From: Oceanispirochaeta crateris
GTDB lineage: Bacteria > Spirochaetota > Spirochaetia > DSM-2461
Assembly: GCF_008329965.1 (NCBI RefSeq)
Contig: NZ_CP036150.1
Location: forward strand, 1,550,001 to 1,614,000
Direction of reading: 5' to 3'
DNA: 64,000 nucleotides
The notes under the pieces are model-generated. The model was not told the DNA's origin and did no database searches. It saw nothing but the letters and a program-made list of their open reading frames with translations. The position numbers and the translations under genes are program-made. Every line of letters starts with the position of its first letter. Position 1 is the stretch's first letter. Positions 1-8,637 of this stretch are shown in pieces.

Positions 1-906
1 CATGTAAATGGACCTGGATACCTCGTCACGGGGGGCCAGATCTTTGAGACTGGGATTATATCGTTCCATAAAGGGCTCACCCTTCTTGTTGATCAGGATG
101 GCCCCTTCACCACGTACAGCCTCGGATATCAGAAAATTTTCTGCATCCCTATGGTACAAAGTGGTAGGATGGAACTGCACATATTCGGAGTTAATCAGGC
201 TGGCTCCTGCCTGGTAGGCCATGGCTATCCCATCACCTGTCGCGATAGAAGGATTGGAGGAGTGAAGGTACAGATTTCCCACACCGCCTGTGGCCAGAAC
301 GACGGCTCCGGCAAAAACAGGATTTACGGATTTTGTTTCACAATTGAGGATATAGGCACCAATGATACGATTCTTACCATATCTGGATTGTGTATCGGTA
401 GAATGATGGCAGCTGGAGATGAGGTCGATTGCCATATGAAATGGAAAAACCTGAATCCCTTTCAGTTTTTTAACATAAGCCAGCATACCCTTCTCTATAG
501 CCTTACCGCTAATATCTCTCTCATGGTAGATGCGCCTTACTGAATGAACCGCTTCTCTTGTCAGATCAAGCTGCCCCTTACTGTCCCTCGAAAAAGAAAT
601 TCCAAGTTTCTTCACCAAATATTCGTCTACCAGATCCGGTCCGGTTTTGGATAAAAGATTCACAGCCTCTGTACTGTTGAGAAAATCTCCTGCCTTAATG
701 ATGTCTTCCGACAGAAGCTCTGGACTGTCTTCATGCCCATTCCCAACAATGCCTCCCTGAGCATAATAGGTATTCGTTTCCTCAAGATCTCCAGATTTAC
801 TGAAGATCCCGACCTTCAAACCTTTTTCACTGGCGGTTACAGCCGTTGCAAGCCCGGAGATTCCTGTTCCAATGACAATGACGTCAAATTGATCGTTTTC
901 TGACAA
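1..906 (-). CDS. nadB: L-aspartate oxidase NadB (3' end outside window)
   Basis: FAD enzyme oxidising L-aspartate to iminoaspartate, the first step of de novo NAD synthesis, in the cytoplasm. The visible 302 residues open with an FAD-binding Rossmann motif ([14 protein letters not shown] near residues 9-22). They end with the family signature [11 protein letters not shown], whose Arg is a substrate-binding residue in NadB. The frame is uninterrupted up to base 1, so the C-terminal part lies beyond the window. The start is a TTG at 906, three bases after the nadC stop (910-912), so nadC and nadB form one operon. Fumarate reductase/succinate dehydrogenase flavoproteins are the main relatives, but the nadC neighbour supports NadB. 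Confidence 0.93.
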   Translation of the reverse strand, partial: MSENDQFDVIVIGTGISGLATAVTASEKGLKVGIFSKSGDLEETNTYYAQGGIVGNGHEDSPELLSEDIIKAGDFLNSTEAVNLLSKTGPDLVDEYLVKKLGISFSRDSKGQLDLTREAVHSVRRIYHERDISGKAIEKGMLAYVKKLKGIQVFPFHMAIDLISSCHHSTDTQSRYGKNRIIGAYILNCETKSVNPVFAGAVVLATGGVGNLYLHSSNPSIATGDGIAMAYQAGASLINSEYVQFHPTTLYHRDAENFLISEAVRGEGAILINKKGEPFMERYNPSLKDLAPRDEVSRSIYM

Positions 907-909
907 TGA

Positions 910-1746
910 TTACTCCATAACAAGAGAAAAATCGAAGGCTTTTACCGAATGTGTTAATTTTCCAATGGAAATATAATCCACACCTGTATTGTTATACTTT
1001 TTAATCTTTTCCAGGTCCATATTACCCGATGCTTCAAATTCAACATGCCCCTGTCTCATAGAGACAGCCTCTGAAGTCATTTCCGGACTCATATTATCCA
1101 GCATGATGACATCAACCCGGCAGTCCAAGGCTTCTTTGACTTCTTCCAGGGTGCGGCATTCTACTTCAATACGATAGTGATCACCCCATTTATCACGGAC
1201 TCTTGTCACGGCAGAGCTGATTGAACCGGCTGCATCTATATGATTATCCTTGATCATAATCATGTCATACAGTCCCATTCTATGATTTTGCCCTCCCCCC
1301 ATCTTTACGGCATACTTCGATAAAGATCTATATCCAGGAAGTGTCTTTCTAGTATCCAGAATGACTACATGACCATTCTCTTGGGCCGTTTTGATATGCT
1401 GGGCCGTACAACTGGCAATACCTGAAAGAAATGAAAGGAAATTAATGGCCGTCCTTTCTGCTTCCAGAACTGCCGCGACAGGACCAGTAACGGTGGCAAC
1501 TATATCTCCCGGTTTCAGAGAACTGCCGTCATCCATCTTCTTCCTTACGACAATTCGAGAATCAACTTTGACAAAAACCTGAGAAAAAAAGGAAATCCCC
1601 GCCAGGATACCTGTATCTTTGCTTTTCAAAACTGCCGTAGTTATTTGATTGTCATCAAATATGGCTCGTGATGTAATGTCTCCTGAATCGTGGAGATCTT
1701 CATTCAGAGCTAGTTTCAATAAATTATTAAAATTTTCATCATTCAT
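910..1746 (-). CDS. nadC: Nicotinate-nucleotide pyrophosphorylase (carboxylating) NadC
   Basis: Quinolinate phosphoribosyltransferase: quinolinate + PRPP to nicotinate mononucleotide, CO2 and PPi, the third step of NAD synthesis. About 278 residues, normal for the family. Recognisable blocks are the N-terminal EDLHDSGDITS, the central LDTRKTLPGYR and GGGQNHRMGL motifs, and the C-terminal TGVDYISIGKLTHS. A longer reading from an ATG at 1758 is possible, but that ATG lies inside a good -10 hexamer (1757-1762). The ATG at 1746 is therefore preferred, and it has no Shine-Dalgarno sequence (see the promoter entry). nadB follows immediately; no nadA is visible. Confidence 0.93.
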   Translation of the reverse strand: MNDENFNNLLKLALNEDLHDSGDITSRAIFDDNQITTAVLKSKDTGILAGISFFSQVFVKVDSRIVVRKKMDDGSSLKPGDIVATVTGPVAAVLEAERTAINFLSFLSGIASCTAQHIKTAQENGHVVILDTRKTLPGYRSLSKYAVKMGGGQNHRMGLYDMIMIKDNHIDAAGSISSAVTRVRDKWGDHYRIEVECRTLEEVKEALDCRVDVIMLDNMSPEMTSEAVSMRQGHVEFEASGNMDLEKIKKYNNTGVDYISIGKLTHSVKAFDFSLVME

Positions 1747-1756
1747 AATAAAAATC

Positions 1757-1785
1757 ATTTTAATTTATATATCAGCGGTTGGCAA
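1757..1785 (-). promoter_or_regulatory. nadC promoter, near-leaderless
   Basis: -35 TTGCCA (1785-1780), 17-base spacer, -10 TAAAAT (1762-1757). The nadC ATG at 1746 starts 10 bases after the -10 box, leaving a leader of at most a few bases. The -35 overlaps the -35 of the divergent promoter of the acidic protein gene. Confidence 0.55.
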
Positions 1786-1807
1786 TATTAGTAAAAAATG
1801 ATATTAA
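1779..1807 (+). promoter_or_regulatory. Promoter of the acidic small protein gene
   Basis: -35 TTGGCA (1779-1784), 17-base spacer, -10 TATTAA (1802-1807). The predicted start site is near 1814, giving a leader of about 36 bases with an AAGGA Shine-Dalgarno before the ATG at 1850. It is back-to-back with the nadC promoter. Confidence 0.4.
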
Positions 1808-1849
1808 ATTATTAAATCCAAAAGGCATCTCCACATGAAGGATTAATGA

Positions 1850-2131
1850 ATGATTCAATCAGATTCGAATATCAAGAACGCTGACCCGGAGCCTATTTCT
1901 TATTTTAGCATAGCCGAAGAAGATGAATTATTAGAGCAGAACATAGATGCTTTTGATGAGAAGATGGATAACGAATACGATGATGGCATCGCCCAATCAA
2001 ACATTGACGATCAGTTAGAAACTGATGAAGATGAAGATATGGACGATGTTGAAGATAATATCCGACCGTTCACCTACAACGATGAACTGGAAGATTATGA
2101 TTTACTAGAAGATGAAGAACTAGAAGAGTAA
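1850..2131 (+). CDS. Hypothetical highly acidic small protein
   Basis: No family recognised. The 93 residues contain 20 Asp and 18 Glu (41%) but only two Lys and one Arg, so net charge is about -35. The acidity increases toward the C-terminus (blocks such as DEDEDMDD and LEDEELEE). There is no signal peptide, membrane segment or Cys. AAGGAT lies about 7 bases before the ATG, and a promoter is visible at 1779-1807, which supports real expression. The last 37 bases overlap the 3' end of rsfS on the other strand. It could be a disordered nucleic-acid mimic, a metal or histone-like-protein binder, or an RpoE(delta)-like acidic tail; none of these is shown. Confidence 0.55.
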   Translation: MIQSDSNIKNADPEPISYFSIAEEDELLEQNIDAFDEKMDNEYDDGIAQSNIDDQLETDEDEDMDDVEDNIRPFTYNDELEDYDLLEDEELEE

Positions 2132-2502
2132 TCTTCTTCAGTGAAGAGCCTTTCCGCCTTAAACCAGACACCCTCAAGATCATAGTACTCCCTGGCTTCG
2201 GCAGTCTGTATCTGTATCACCAGAGAACCGCAATCCATGAGAATCCACTGGTTCTCGTCTTTTGTTCCCTTGCCGTTACGGACAAACAGATGTTTATCTT
2301 CTTTCAGCAAATCCAGAACTTTCTGATAGATACCCCTTAGATGTATCCGGCTCGTAGCTGTCACAACGATCATATAGTCCGTCCATGAGCAATGATCAAC
2401 CAGATCAAGTACTACAGGATTGATTCCTTTGGCCTCCTGTACAGCATTCAAAGCACCACTCCAAATATCGGAGCCCTTTTTATTTAACATATCGTCCATC
2501 AA
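2095..2502 (-). CDS. rsfS: Ribosomal silencing factor RsfS (Iojap family) with serine tail
   Basis: Binds ribosomal protein L14 and blocks subunit joining when nutrients are scarce. The 135 residues carry the family core: VVLDLVDHCSWTDYMIVVTATS, then RNGKGTKDENQWILMDCG and the terminal EAREYYDLEGVWF. Odd feature: after the usual end there is a tail containing eight consecutive Ser. It is encoded by the antisense of the Glu/Asp codons of the convergent acidic protein. The start overlaps the end of the LytR-type gene by 23 bases. This is the last gene of the rplU operon; the linkage to nadD/yqeK is classical. Confidence 0.92.
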   Translation of the reverse strand: MMDDMLNKKGSDIWSGALNAVQEAKGINPVVLDLVDHCSWTDYMIVVTATSRIHLRGIYQKVLDLLKEDKHLFVRNGKGTKDENQWILMDCGSLVIQIQTAEAREYYDLEGVWFKAERLFTEEDYSSSSSSSSKS

Positions 2503-3658
2503 AATCCTTTCCTAATATAATGATTATATCTACTGTTTCATCTCTATTCTGGTCAACGTCTGTATGGATTCTCTGACATTTGATAAGATTCGCGACCCTT
2601 TGAGCAGCAGCGGGGTCTCCCTTCTTGTCCAGAATAACCGTATTATCATATCGGCTAGAATCAGCATTTTTTACAGAGGCTATTTCATAACCGTAACTTT
2701 TGAAGACCTGAGCCGTTCTACTGGCCAGACCGTTACGCGACGTACCATTCTGTATTTCCAGTGACACTACCAGTTTTTCATCTTTAAGTACATCGAAATC
2801 CGATAGAGAATCCTGCATTTGCTTCACCGTTTCCCGCAAAAGCTTACCATCGTAGTGTGGAAAATAGAGAATTTGAGAATCAACCTTCCTGCTGGTACCC
2901 AAAACCTGCTGAAATACAACACGATCTACCTCTAGAGAAACCATCTCATGGAGGAAGGAATCCAGAGATTTATCATCTAGATTCGTGTTAATTTCAGGAT
3001 ATATATACTCTATAAATGACTCTGAAAAACGAGGGCTATACAGATTATTGATTTTTTTAAGGAGCCCCATGATCAATTCGTGTTCCCGTTTAATCCTGTC
3101 TTCTGTTGACTCCCCTTCAATTTTATAAGTCAGATAATCCAGAGCCTTGTCGCCATCAAGATTCACACTTCCCGAGGGAAGAAGGATATTAGTTTTATCA
3201 TTCTGAATTAAAACAGAATTGGGAAGAAATATTTCTACACCTTCCAGATAATCCACAAGGCTGATGAGTGTTTCTGTCTTGATTTGCAGATAAAAATCCG
3301 GTTCAATTCCCGTGAGCAAGGCAATCTGCCTGAGGTAATAGGAGGGATCTTCAGAATTATAAAGAGTATCAATCCTGTCCACCCTGTTCAGGGACTGAAT
3401 GAGGGCTCCTGTCTCTTCTGGAATATTCAAAAGGGCACCCTTTTTAGTTTCCGGATGATAATAATAGAGCTCTGTGACGATGGGAACACCCTCTTCTTCA
3501 ATGATGATAATCGTGTTGATCAGTTTATGATCATTCACCATCTCTTTATAGTCGTCAATCTTCATAGTGAGAAGAATATAGAGGGATAATCCAGCCAGAA
3601 TCAGAAAAATCAGGATCAATAACAGCAGCGATAAGTCTGGAGAACGTTTGTCTTTCAT
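2480..3658 (-). CDS. LytR-CpsA-Psr (LCP) family protein with LytR_C domain
   Basis: Membrane-anchored LCP protein, 392 residues. There is a short cytoplasmic N-terminus, one transmembrane helix (about residues 9-32), then an extracytoplasmic LCP domain (about 45-215). The LCP end motif is divergent: the expected Arg-rich segment reads DRIKREHELI. A C-terminal LytR_C domain follows (about 290-390; VSLEIQNGTSRNGLA onward). LCP enzymes in Gram-positives transfer lipid-linked glycopolymers to peptidoglycan; the spirochaete role is unknown and polymer attachment is only inference. Its start overlaps the yqeK stop by 4 bases. Confidence 0.8.
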   Translation of the reverse strand: MKDKRSPDLSLLLLILIFLILAGLSLYILLTMKIDDYKEMVNDHKLINTIIIIEEEGVPIVTELYYYHPETKKGALLNIPEETGALIQSLNRVDRIDTLYNSEDPSYYLRQIALLTGIEPDFYLQIKTETLISLVDYLEGVEIFLPNSVLIQNDKTNILLPSGSVNLDGDKALDYLTYKIEGESTEDRIKREHELIMGLLKKINNLYSPRFSESFIEYIYPEINTNLDDKSLDSFLHEMVSLEVDRVVFQQVLGTSRKVDSQILYFPHYDGKLLRETVKQMQDSLSDFDVLKDEKLVVSLEIQNGTSRNGLASRTAQVFKSYGYEIASVKNADSSRYDNTVILDKKGDPAAAQRVANLIKCQRIHTDVDQNRDETVDIIIILGKDFDGRYVK

Positions 3659-4233
3659 AAACCGTGATTGTACCTTTTCTTGAGTCTGTGAGACAACTCC
3701 CTGCTGTCAGGAGAAAGGTCCAACCCCTTACTGACAAGGTGAAGCTTCATGGCATCCAATATGGCCAAAACCAGTTCTTCCAAGGAGAGGATGAGCAAAT
3801 TTTTCCTTGTAAGATCTGTCAAATGTGTTCTTCCAGGTTCCATGTAATCCGCAGCAAAAACAATCAATCCAGATGCATCTAAATCCGGATGGCCCGTTGT
3901 ATGATACCTGACGGCATTCAATAGAGAATCATCTGTCAAAGCAAAATGCTCTCGCAAATACCAGGCAGACGCAAAACCATGAAGCAGCACAGGATGGGCT
4001 AAATGATATTCGGACAGGGTATTCTGGTCTAAAAGAGCCCACTTTACAATTATGTCCGCCGGTTTTTCCCTCGCTAAATCATGAGCCAGTGCTGCCAATC
4101 GTACAGTTTCATGAGGGAGGCCGTAGTGATCGGCCATAAAAACAGCGTAGTCAGCCGTCCTAAGGGAGTGCTCCCAACGGGACTTGCTGAGCATCCTTTG
4201 TCCTTCGGAAATGAGATCCTGCTCACACACCAT
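3655..4233 (-). CDS. yqeK: YqeK-like HD-domain hydrolase (Ap4A hydrolase family)
   Basis: HD-superfamily phosphohydrolase, 192 residues. Metal-ligand residues are visible in order: H in WEHSLRTADYA, HD in ALAHDLAR, H in LLHGFASA, H in VRYHTTGH and D in FAADYME. Characterised YqeK proteins cleave Ap4A symmetrically to two ADP. The location between nadD and an LCP gene matches the conserved nadD-yqeK-(LCP)-rsfS order. It overlaps nadD by 11 bases, implying translational coupling. Confidence 0.87.
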   Translation of the reverse strand: MVCEQDLISEGQRMLSKSRWEHSLRTADYAVFMADHYGLPHETVRLAALAHDLAREKPADIIVKWALLDQNTLSEYHLAHPVLLHGFASAWYLREHFALTDDSLLNAVRYHTTGHPDLDASGLIVFAADYMEPGRTHLTDLTRKNLLILSLEELVLAILDAMKLHLVSKGLDLSPDSRELSHRLKKRYNHGL

Positions 4234-4795
4234 AGAGTCCCTGTGTGTGAATAAACTCTAAAACGGAGGGTACCAGATAAGAAGAGACATCTTCACCCTG
4301 CTTAAGAAGTGTTCGGATTTCCGATGATGAAACGTTATATATTGTATTTTGAAAGTATCGATGTGGAAATGGAAAATCCAAGTCTTTCGGATCTCCCCTA
4401 TGACAGATTATGATATCCGCTTCTTCCGCTAGATGTTCAGCTTCATGCCAGCGAACAAAACCACCAACAAGGTCATCTCCGATAACAAGACCCGGCTTCT
4501 CACCTTCTGTATATTCTTGTTTAAGATACCGGATAGTATCGATGCTATAGGAGACACCCTTCCGCCTGTATTCACAGTCAGAAACAAAGGCAAACTCTCT
4601 ATCCCTGATAGACAGTTCGGTCATGATCTTCCGTTTATGAAAGCTTACCCCGCCCTCAATATCCTTGTGTGCCGGAATAAAGGAAGGGACAAGAACAAGC
4701 TTTTCATACCCGAATTCCTGCCGGACAGCTTCTGCAATTTTCAGATGTCCCAGATGAGGAGGATTAAACGTCCCCCCCAGCATGACAAGCCTCAT
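4223..4795 (-). CDS. nadD: Nicotinate-nucleotide adenylyltransferase NadD
   Basis: Adenylates nicotinate mononucleotide to deamido-NAD. The 190 residues include the nucleotidyltransferase motif GGTFNPPHLGH near the N-terminus (HxGH ATP site) and the C-terminal SSSEIRTLLKQG (SxxIR) motif. The ATG lies one base after the obgE stop. Together with nadB/nadC at the left end, three NAD biosynthetic genes lie within 5 kb but in two transcription units. Confidence 0.95.
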   Translation of the reverse strand: MRLVMLGGTFNPPHLGHLKIAEAVRQEFGYEKLVLVPSFIPAHKDIEGGVSFHKRKIMTELSIRDREFAFVSDCEYRRKGVSYSIDTIRYLKQEYTEGEKPGLVIGDDLVGGFVRWHEAEHLAEEADIIICHRGDPKDLDFPFPHRYFQNTIYNVSSSEIRTLLKQGEDVSSYLVPSVLEFIHTQGLYGV

Positions 4796-4796
4796 G

Positions 4797-5783
4797 TCAG
4801 GTAGCCATTTTCAGCATGGCCAACTTCAGCTCATCCAGACCTTCTCTGGAAAAAACAGAAACAGCAATGACATGCTCCTCAGGATATAGATCCTGCAATT
4901 TCTTCAGGTTATCACTTGAATCCTCAAGATCTATTTTGGTTCCCACAAGGAGTCTCTGTTTTTCAAGAAGTTCAGGATTATATGCTTCCAGTTCAACCAG
5001 CAGTTTAGCATAAGTATCTTCAAAATCCGGTTCACCAAGATCGATAAGAAAGGCCAAACCAGCAGTTCTGGAAATGTGTTTTAAAAACTTAAAACCAAGT
5101 CCTAACCCATGGGAAGCACCTTCTATGATACCAGGAATATCTGCCAAGACAATGTCTTTTTCACCTAAACGAAGCATTCCTAGATTTGGAATTTTCGTCG
5201 TAAAAGGATAGGACGCAACCTTGGGGTTTGCATTGGTTAAAGCCTTCAGCAAACTGGATTTTCCAACACTTGGAAAGCCTACAAAACCGATATCGGCAAT
5301 GAGATTCAGTTCCAGTTTTATTTCGGCATACTCACCTGGCATACCCGGCTGGGCAAATCGAGGAGTCTGCTTTCTAGAAGTTCTGAAGTGCCAGTTACCC
5401 TGTCCGCCATTGCCACCCTGAAGAAAAGCCCATTCTTCACCATCCTGGTTATCAGAAAAGTCTTTAATGATATCGCCAGTCTGGTAATCTTTAATCAAAG
5501 TCCCTGGAGGGATGGTGATAATGACGGATTCTCCGTCTTTACCATGCATGCGCTTGCCTCTTCCAGACTGACCATTTTCGGCCCTGTATGTATGCTTATG
5601 ATTGAGATGAGATAGCGTTTTCAAATTATTTCTAACCTGAAAAACAACATTGCCCCCACGACCGCCATCACCACCGTCCGGCCCGCCCTGAGGAACATAT
5701 TTTTCTCTCCGGAAAGAGACGCTACCAGCGCCTCCGTCTCCGGAATACACTTCGAGTCGAGTTTCGTCTATAAAACCCTGCAT
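4797..5783 (-). CDS. obgE: GTPase Obg/CgtA
   Basis: Essential ribosome-associated GTPase in 50S assembly and stress signalling. The 328 residues comprise the Gly-rich Obg fold (about 1-157; GGDGGRGGNVVF, GKDGESVIITIPPGT) and a G domain with GFPSVGKSS (G1), DIPGIIEG (G3) and GTKIDL (G4). The protein ends with the G domain, so the C-terminal OCT domain of some Obg proteins is absent. AGGAA lies before the ATG. It follows rpmA by 6 bases, the classical rplU-rpmA-obg operon. Confidence 0.96.
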   Translation of the reverse strand: MQGFIDETRLEVYSGDGGAGSVSFRREKYVPQGGPDGGDGGRGGNVVFQVRNNLKTLSHLNHKHTYRAENGQSGRGKRMHGKDGESVIITIPPGTLIKDYQTGDIIKDFSDNQDGEEWAFLQGGNGGQGNWHFRTSRKQTPRFAQPGMPGEYAEIKLELNLIADIGFVGFPSVGKSSLLKALTNANPKVASYPFTTKIPNLGMLRLGEKDIVLADIPGIIEGASHGLGLGFKFLKHISRTAGLAFLIDLGEPDFEDTYAKLLVELEAYNPELLEKQRLLVGTKIDLEDSSDNLKKLQDLYPEEHVIAVSVFSREGLDELKLAMLKMAT

Positions 5784-5789
5784 AAATTC

Positions 5790-6047
5790 CTATTCGCCTG
5801 ATGCGACAATAGATACTCTTTTCTTGCCTTTGTTATCATGGAAAAGAACACTTCCCGCTTCTGTTGCAAAAAGAGTATCATCTTTACCAATACCTACATT
5901 TTCACCAGGATGAATCTTAGTTCCTCTCTGACGAACAAGAATTTCTCCGGCTTTTACTACTTGACCACCGAATCGTTTCACACCCAGTCTCTGAGCATTG
6001 GAATCTCTTCCGTTTTTGGAGCTTCCTCCACCTTTCTTATGAGCCAT
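5790..6047 (-). CDS. rpmA: 50S ribosomal protein L27
   Basis: L27 reaches the peptidyl-transferase centre with its N-terminus. 85 residues starting [16 protein letters not shown], followed by [10 protein letters not shown] and [17 protein letters not shown]. The ATG at 6047 overlaps the prp stop as TAATG and has GAGGAA upstream. A longer in-frame reading to 6149 has no L27-like residues and is rejected. The N-terminus lacks the Firmicute-type extension that Prp protease removes, although prp is adjacent. Confidence 0.97.
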   Translation of the reverse strand: MAHKKGGGSSKNGRDSNAQRLGVKRFGGQVVKAGEILVRQRGTKIHPGENVGIGKDDTLFATEAGSVLFHDNKGKKRVSIVASGE

Positions 6048-6385
6048 TATCGTTTCCTCACGTCTGTTCTGATTTGAATGCTGTCGGGATACTCCTCTTG
6101 GAGATCCCGCAACCCTAACATTAACATGTCTACAGCACCTCTGAACCACTCTTGGTGCTGTGTGGGAACATCTTTCACATCTAGTTCAAGATGCCCCGGT
6201 TTATCAGCCTTTCCAACGATACTTAAACCATCGGTATGACTGAAGAGCCTGGCGGCCGTTCTCAGAAGAACCGAGACAGCAGCACAGGCTTCACTGGGCA
6301 GATTTGTTGTCCTATTCGCGTGACCTCGGGATGTCAGGGTCTGTAATTGACCGGAATCCCTAAAGGTTAGAACAATCCTTATCAC
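6047..6385 (-). CDS. prp: Ribosomal-processing cysteine protease Prp
   Basis: Prp (YsxB) family, 112 residues. In Staphylococcus it cleaves the N-terminal extension of L27. The predicted catalytic His is in SRGHANRT (about residue 22) and the Cys in EACAAVSVL (about residue 34), the family spacing. It sits between rplU (12-base gap) and rpmA (TAATG overlap), its conserved position. Since the L27 encoded next door has no extension, the substrate here is unclear. Confidence 0.9.
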   Translation of the reverse strand: MIRIVLTFRDSGQLQTLTSRGHANRTTNLPSEACAAVSVLLRTAARLFSHTDGLSIVGKADKPGHLELDVKDVPTQHQEWFRGAVDMLMLGLRDLQEEYPDSIQIRTDVRKR

Positions 6386-6397
6386 CGAGCAAGCTTC

Positions 6398-6712
6398 TTA
6401 AGCGCCCAGGATATCTTCTACCTGAAGCAGAGTATAATTCTGTCTGTGACCCTGTGTTCTCCGGTAGCCTTTTGTTCTCTTAAACTTGAAAACAACTACC
6501 TTCTTGTCTTTGACATTACTTTTAACAACGGCTGTAACTTTTGCTCCATCCACATAAGGGGATCCAACTTTCGTATCTCCCTCACCTGAAATAAGAAGCA
6601 CGGAATCAAATTCCACTTTGTCACCGGCCTGATTGTCAAATTTGTCAACTAATAACACAGCACCTTTCTCAGCTTTATACTGCTTACCTTTGATCTCTAC
6701 AAGTGCGTACAT
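6398..6712 (-). CDS. rplU: 50S ribosomal protein L21
   Basis: L21, 104 residues, begins MYALVEIKGKQYKAEKG. The C-terminal signature is KFKRTKGYRRTQGHRQNYT. The ATG at 6712 has GAGG about 10 bases upstream and matches L21 families; the longer reading to 6760 runs into the promoter and is rejected. First gene of the operon down to rsfS. Confidence 0.97.
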   Translation of the reverse strand: MYALVEIKGKQYKAEKGAVLLVDKFDNQAGDKVEFDSVLLISGEGDTKVGSPYVDGAKVTAVVKSNVKDKKVVVFKFKRTKGYRRTQGHRQNYTLLQVEDILGA

Positions 6713-6750
6713 TTTGGTTAACCTCAAATCTATTATTTTGGCACTCAATG

Positions 6751-6780
6751 GGTATACCATTTATCACGTAATGTGGTCAA
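6751..6780 (-). promoter_or_regulatory. Promoter of the rplU-prp-rpmA-obgE-nadD-yqeK-LCP-rsfS operon
   Basis: -35 TTGACC (6780-6775), 18-base spacer, -10 TATACC (6756-6751). The start site would be near 6744, with a leader of about 32 bases carrying the rplU Shine-Dalgarno. Confidence 0.55.
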
Positions 6781-6801
6781 GTGCAGATACTTAGGAGAAA
6801 A

Positions 6802-8556
6802 TTACATTTTGCTGAGAAAGGGAATATTCACAAGTTTGAATCCATTCTTTAAAACCTGCAGAACCGCTCTGGATAAGGCAATTCTTCCCACTGTCAAAGC
6901 CTTATTGTCCACTCCCAAAATAGGACAGTCATTGTAAAAACGGCTGAAATTTTTCGCAATATCATAGAGATGACAGGCGACGATGGAAGGGTTAAGATCT
7001 GTTGCCGCAGTACGGACAATATCAGGAAAAGAACTGAGACTCTTGACAAGTTCCCATTCAACATCGCTGGTGAGGAGAGAGAAATCCTCTTCTATACCGG
7101 CATATTCAGCTTTCAAGCCTTCATATTTATTCAGCATACTGCTGATTCTTGCGCTCATATACTGCAGATAAGGCCCTGTATTCCCGTTAAAGGAGAGAGA
7201 TTCCTTCGGATTGAAAACCATATCTTTATAGGGAGAAACCTGCAAAAGGAAATAATGCAGGGCTGCCAAAGCTATTTTCTGACCTGTATCTTCTACATCC
7301 CCAACGGCCTCAGCCCGGTCTTTGATGCGGATTTCATCGCTTGCCATACTGCTAAGCTGCCTTAAAAGATCATCCGCATCGACGACTGTCCCTTCTCGAG
7401 ATTTCATCTTCCCTTCCGGTAAGTTCACCATCCCATAGGAAAGGTGATACAACATGTCGGCCCAGGAGTAGCCTAATTTCTTTAGCGCATGAAACAGGAC
7501 TTGAAAATGATATACCTGCTCGGCGCCCACCACATAGATGAGTCTGTCAAAGGGAAAATCCTTATGACGTGCAATGGCTGTTCCCAAATCCTGAGTCATA
7601 TACACAGATGTTCCATCGGAACGGAGCATGACTTTAGTATCCATCCCGATCTCTGAAAGGTCCAGACGAATACTGCCGTCTTTATCTTTGTAAAAGACTC
7701 CGTTTTCCAGCCCCTTGAGGACCTCATCTCTTCCCGAGAGATATGTATCGCTCTCATAATAGTATCTATCAAAGGATATGTTTGTATTTTTGTATGTTTC
7801 TGCTATGCCGTCGATGGTCCATTTGTTCATCATTTCCCAGAGAGCCGTGACTTCTTCATCCCCCTGCTCCCATCTGATAAGCATATCCTGAGCCTGAGCT
7901 TCGGCTGTTTCATCTTCCTTGGACCACTTGTTGAATTTCACATAGAATTCACCAACGAGATGATCTCCTTTTTTGCCGGAGGACTCCGGAGTGATTCCAT
8001 TGCCGAACTTCTGATAAGCCAGCATTGATTTGCAGATATGAACCCCTCTGTTATTGATAAGATTCACCTTCTGCACCTCTGCACCGCATGCGGCTAGAAT
8101 GCGGGAGACACTTTCTCCAATGGCATCGTTTCGAAGATGTCCTAAATGAAGTGGTTTATTGGTGTTTGGACAGGAGAACTCGACCATGACCTTCTGATCA
8201 GCCAGATGACGGGAATGCCCAAAGGATTCACCATGAGCTTGAACATCGCCAACTAATGCGGAAACAACGGCTGCGCGGTCTAAAAATATATTAACGTAAG
8301 GACCAGCTGTTTCAGCCCGGCCCGGAGCATCTTCCCTGATAGCTGCAACAACAGAGGCTGCAATTGCGGGAGGAGCTGTTCTGAAATCTTTTGCGAAGGG
8401 AAACATTGGAAATGCCAGATCACCCAATTCAGGGCGGGGAGGCTGTTCTACTATGATTTTTTCTATAAAATCAGTCTGATGAAGTCCTTTCTCAATTGCT
8501 GCCTTTTTCAAGGCTTCTGACAGAATAATCTGCCACTGTTTTTTCTGTTTATCCAT
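6802..8556 (-). CDS. argS: Arginyl-tRNA synthetase
   Basis: Class I synthetase charging tRNA-Arg, 584 residues. N-terminal Add1 domain (about 1-110), then the catalytic domain with the HIGH-like motif HLGHLRND and the KMSKS-like KMKSREGTVV. The C-terminal DALR anticodon-binding domain starts about residue 465 (ALHYFLLQVS onward). The ATG has GAGGCGG upstream. It is a single-gene unit with its own promoter. Confidence 0.97.
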   Translation of the reverse strand: MDKQKKQWQIILSEALKKAAIEKGLHQTDFIEKIIVEQPPRPELGDLAFPMFPFAKDFRTAPPAIAASVVAAIREDAPGRAETAGPYVNIFLDRAAVVSALVGDVQAHGESFGHSRHLADQKVMVEFSCPNTNKPLHLGHLRNDAIGESVSRILAACGAEVQKVNLINNRGVHICKSMLAYQKFGNGITPESSGKKGDHLVGEFYVKFNKWSKEDETAEAQAQDMLIRWEQGDEEVTALWEMMNKWTIDGIAETYKNTNISFDRYYYESDTYLSGRDEVLKGLENGVFYKDKDGSIRLDLSEIGMDTKVMLRSDGTSVYMTQDLGTAIARHKDFPFDRLIYVVGAEQVYHFQVLFHALKKLGYSWADMLYHLSYGMVNLPEGKMKSREGTVVDADDLLRQLSSMASDEIRIKDRAEAVGDVEDTGQKIALAALHYFLLQVSPYKDMVFNPKESLSFNGNTGPYLQYMSARISSMLNKYEGLKAEYAGIEEDFSLLTSDVEWELVKSLSSFPDIVRTAATDLNPSIVACHLYDIAKNFSRFYNDCPILGVDNKALTVGRIALSRAVLQVLKNGFKLVNIPFLSKM

Positions 8557-8585
8557 TTCCGCCTCACATGTTTTTCATTAACTGG

Positions 8586-8614
8586 ATTTAAACAGAATTA
8601 AGGTGAATAGTCAA
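8586..8614 (-). promoter_or_regulatory. argS promoter
   Basis: -35 TTGACT (8614-8609), 17-base spacer, -10 TTAAAT (8591-8586). It lies in the 81-base gap after the upstream gene and leaves a leader of about 22 bases with a Shine-Dalgarno. Confidence 0.5.
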
Positions 8615-8637
8615 TAAAACGGGACTTACTCTCAGGT

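Noticed and set aside
6048-6149. N-terminal extension of L27 from an upstream in-frame start
   Set aside because: The extra 34 residues are not L27-like or Prp-site-like and the internal ATG has a good ribosome site.
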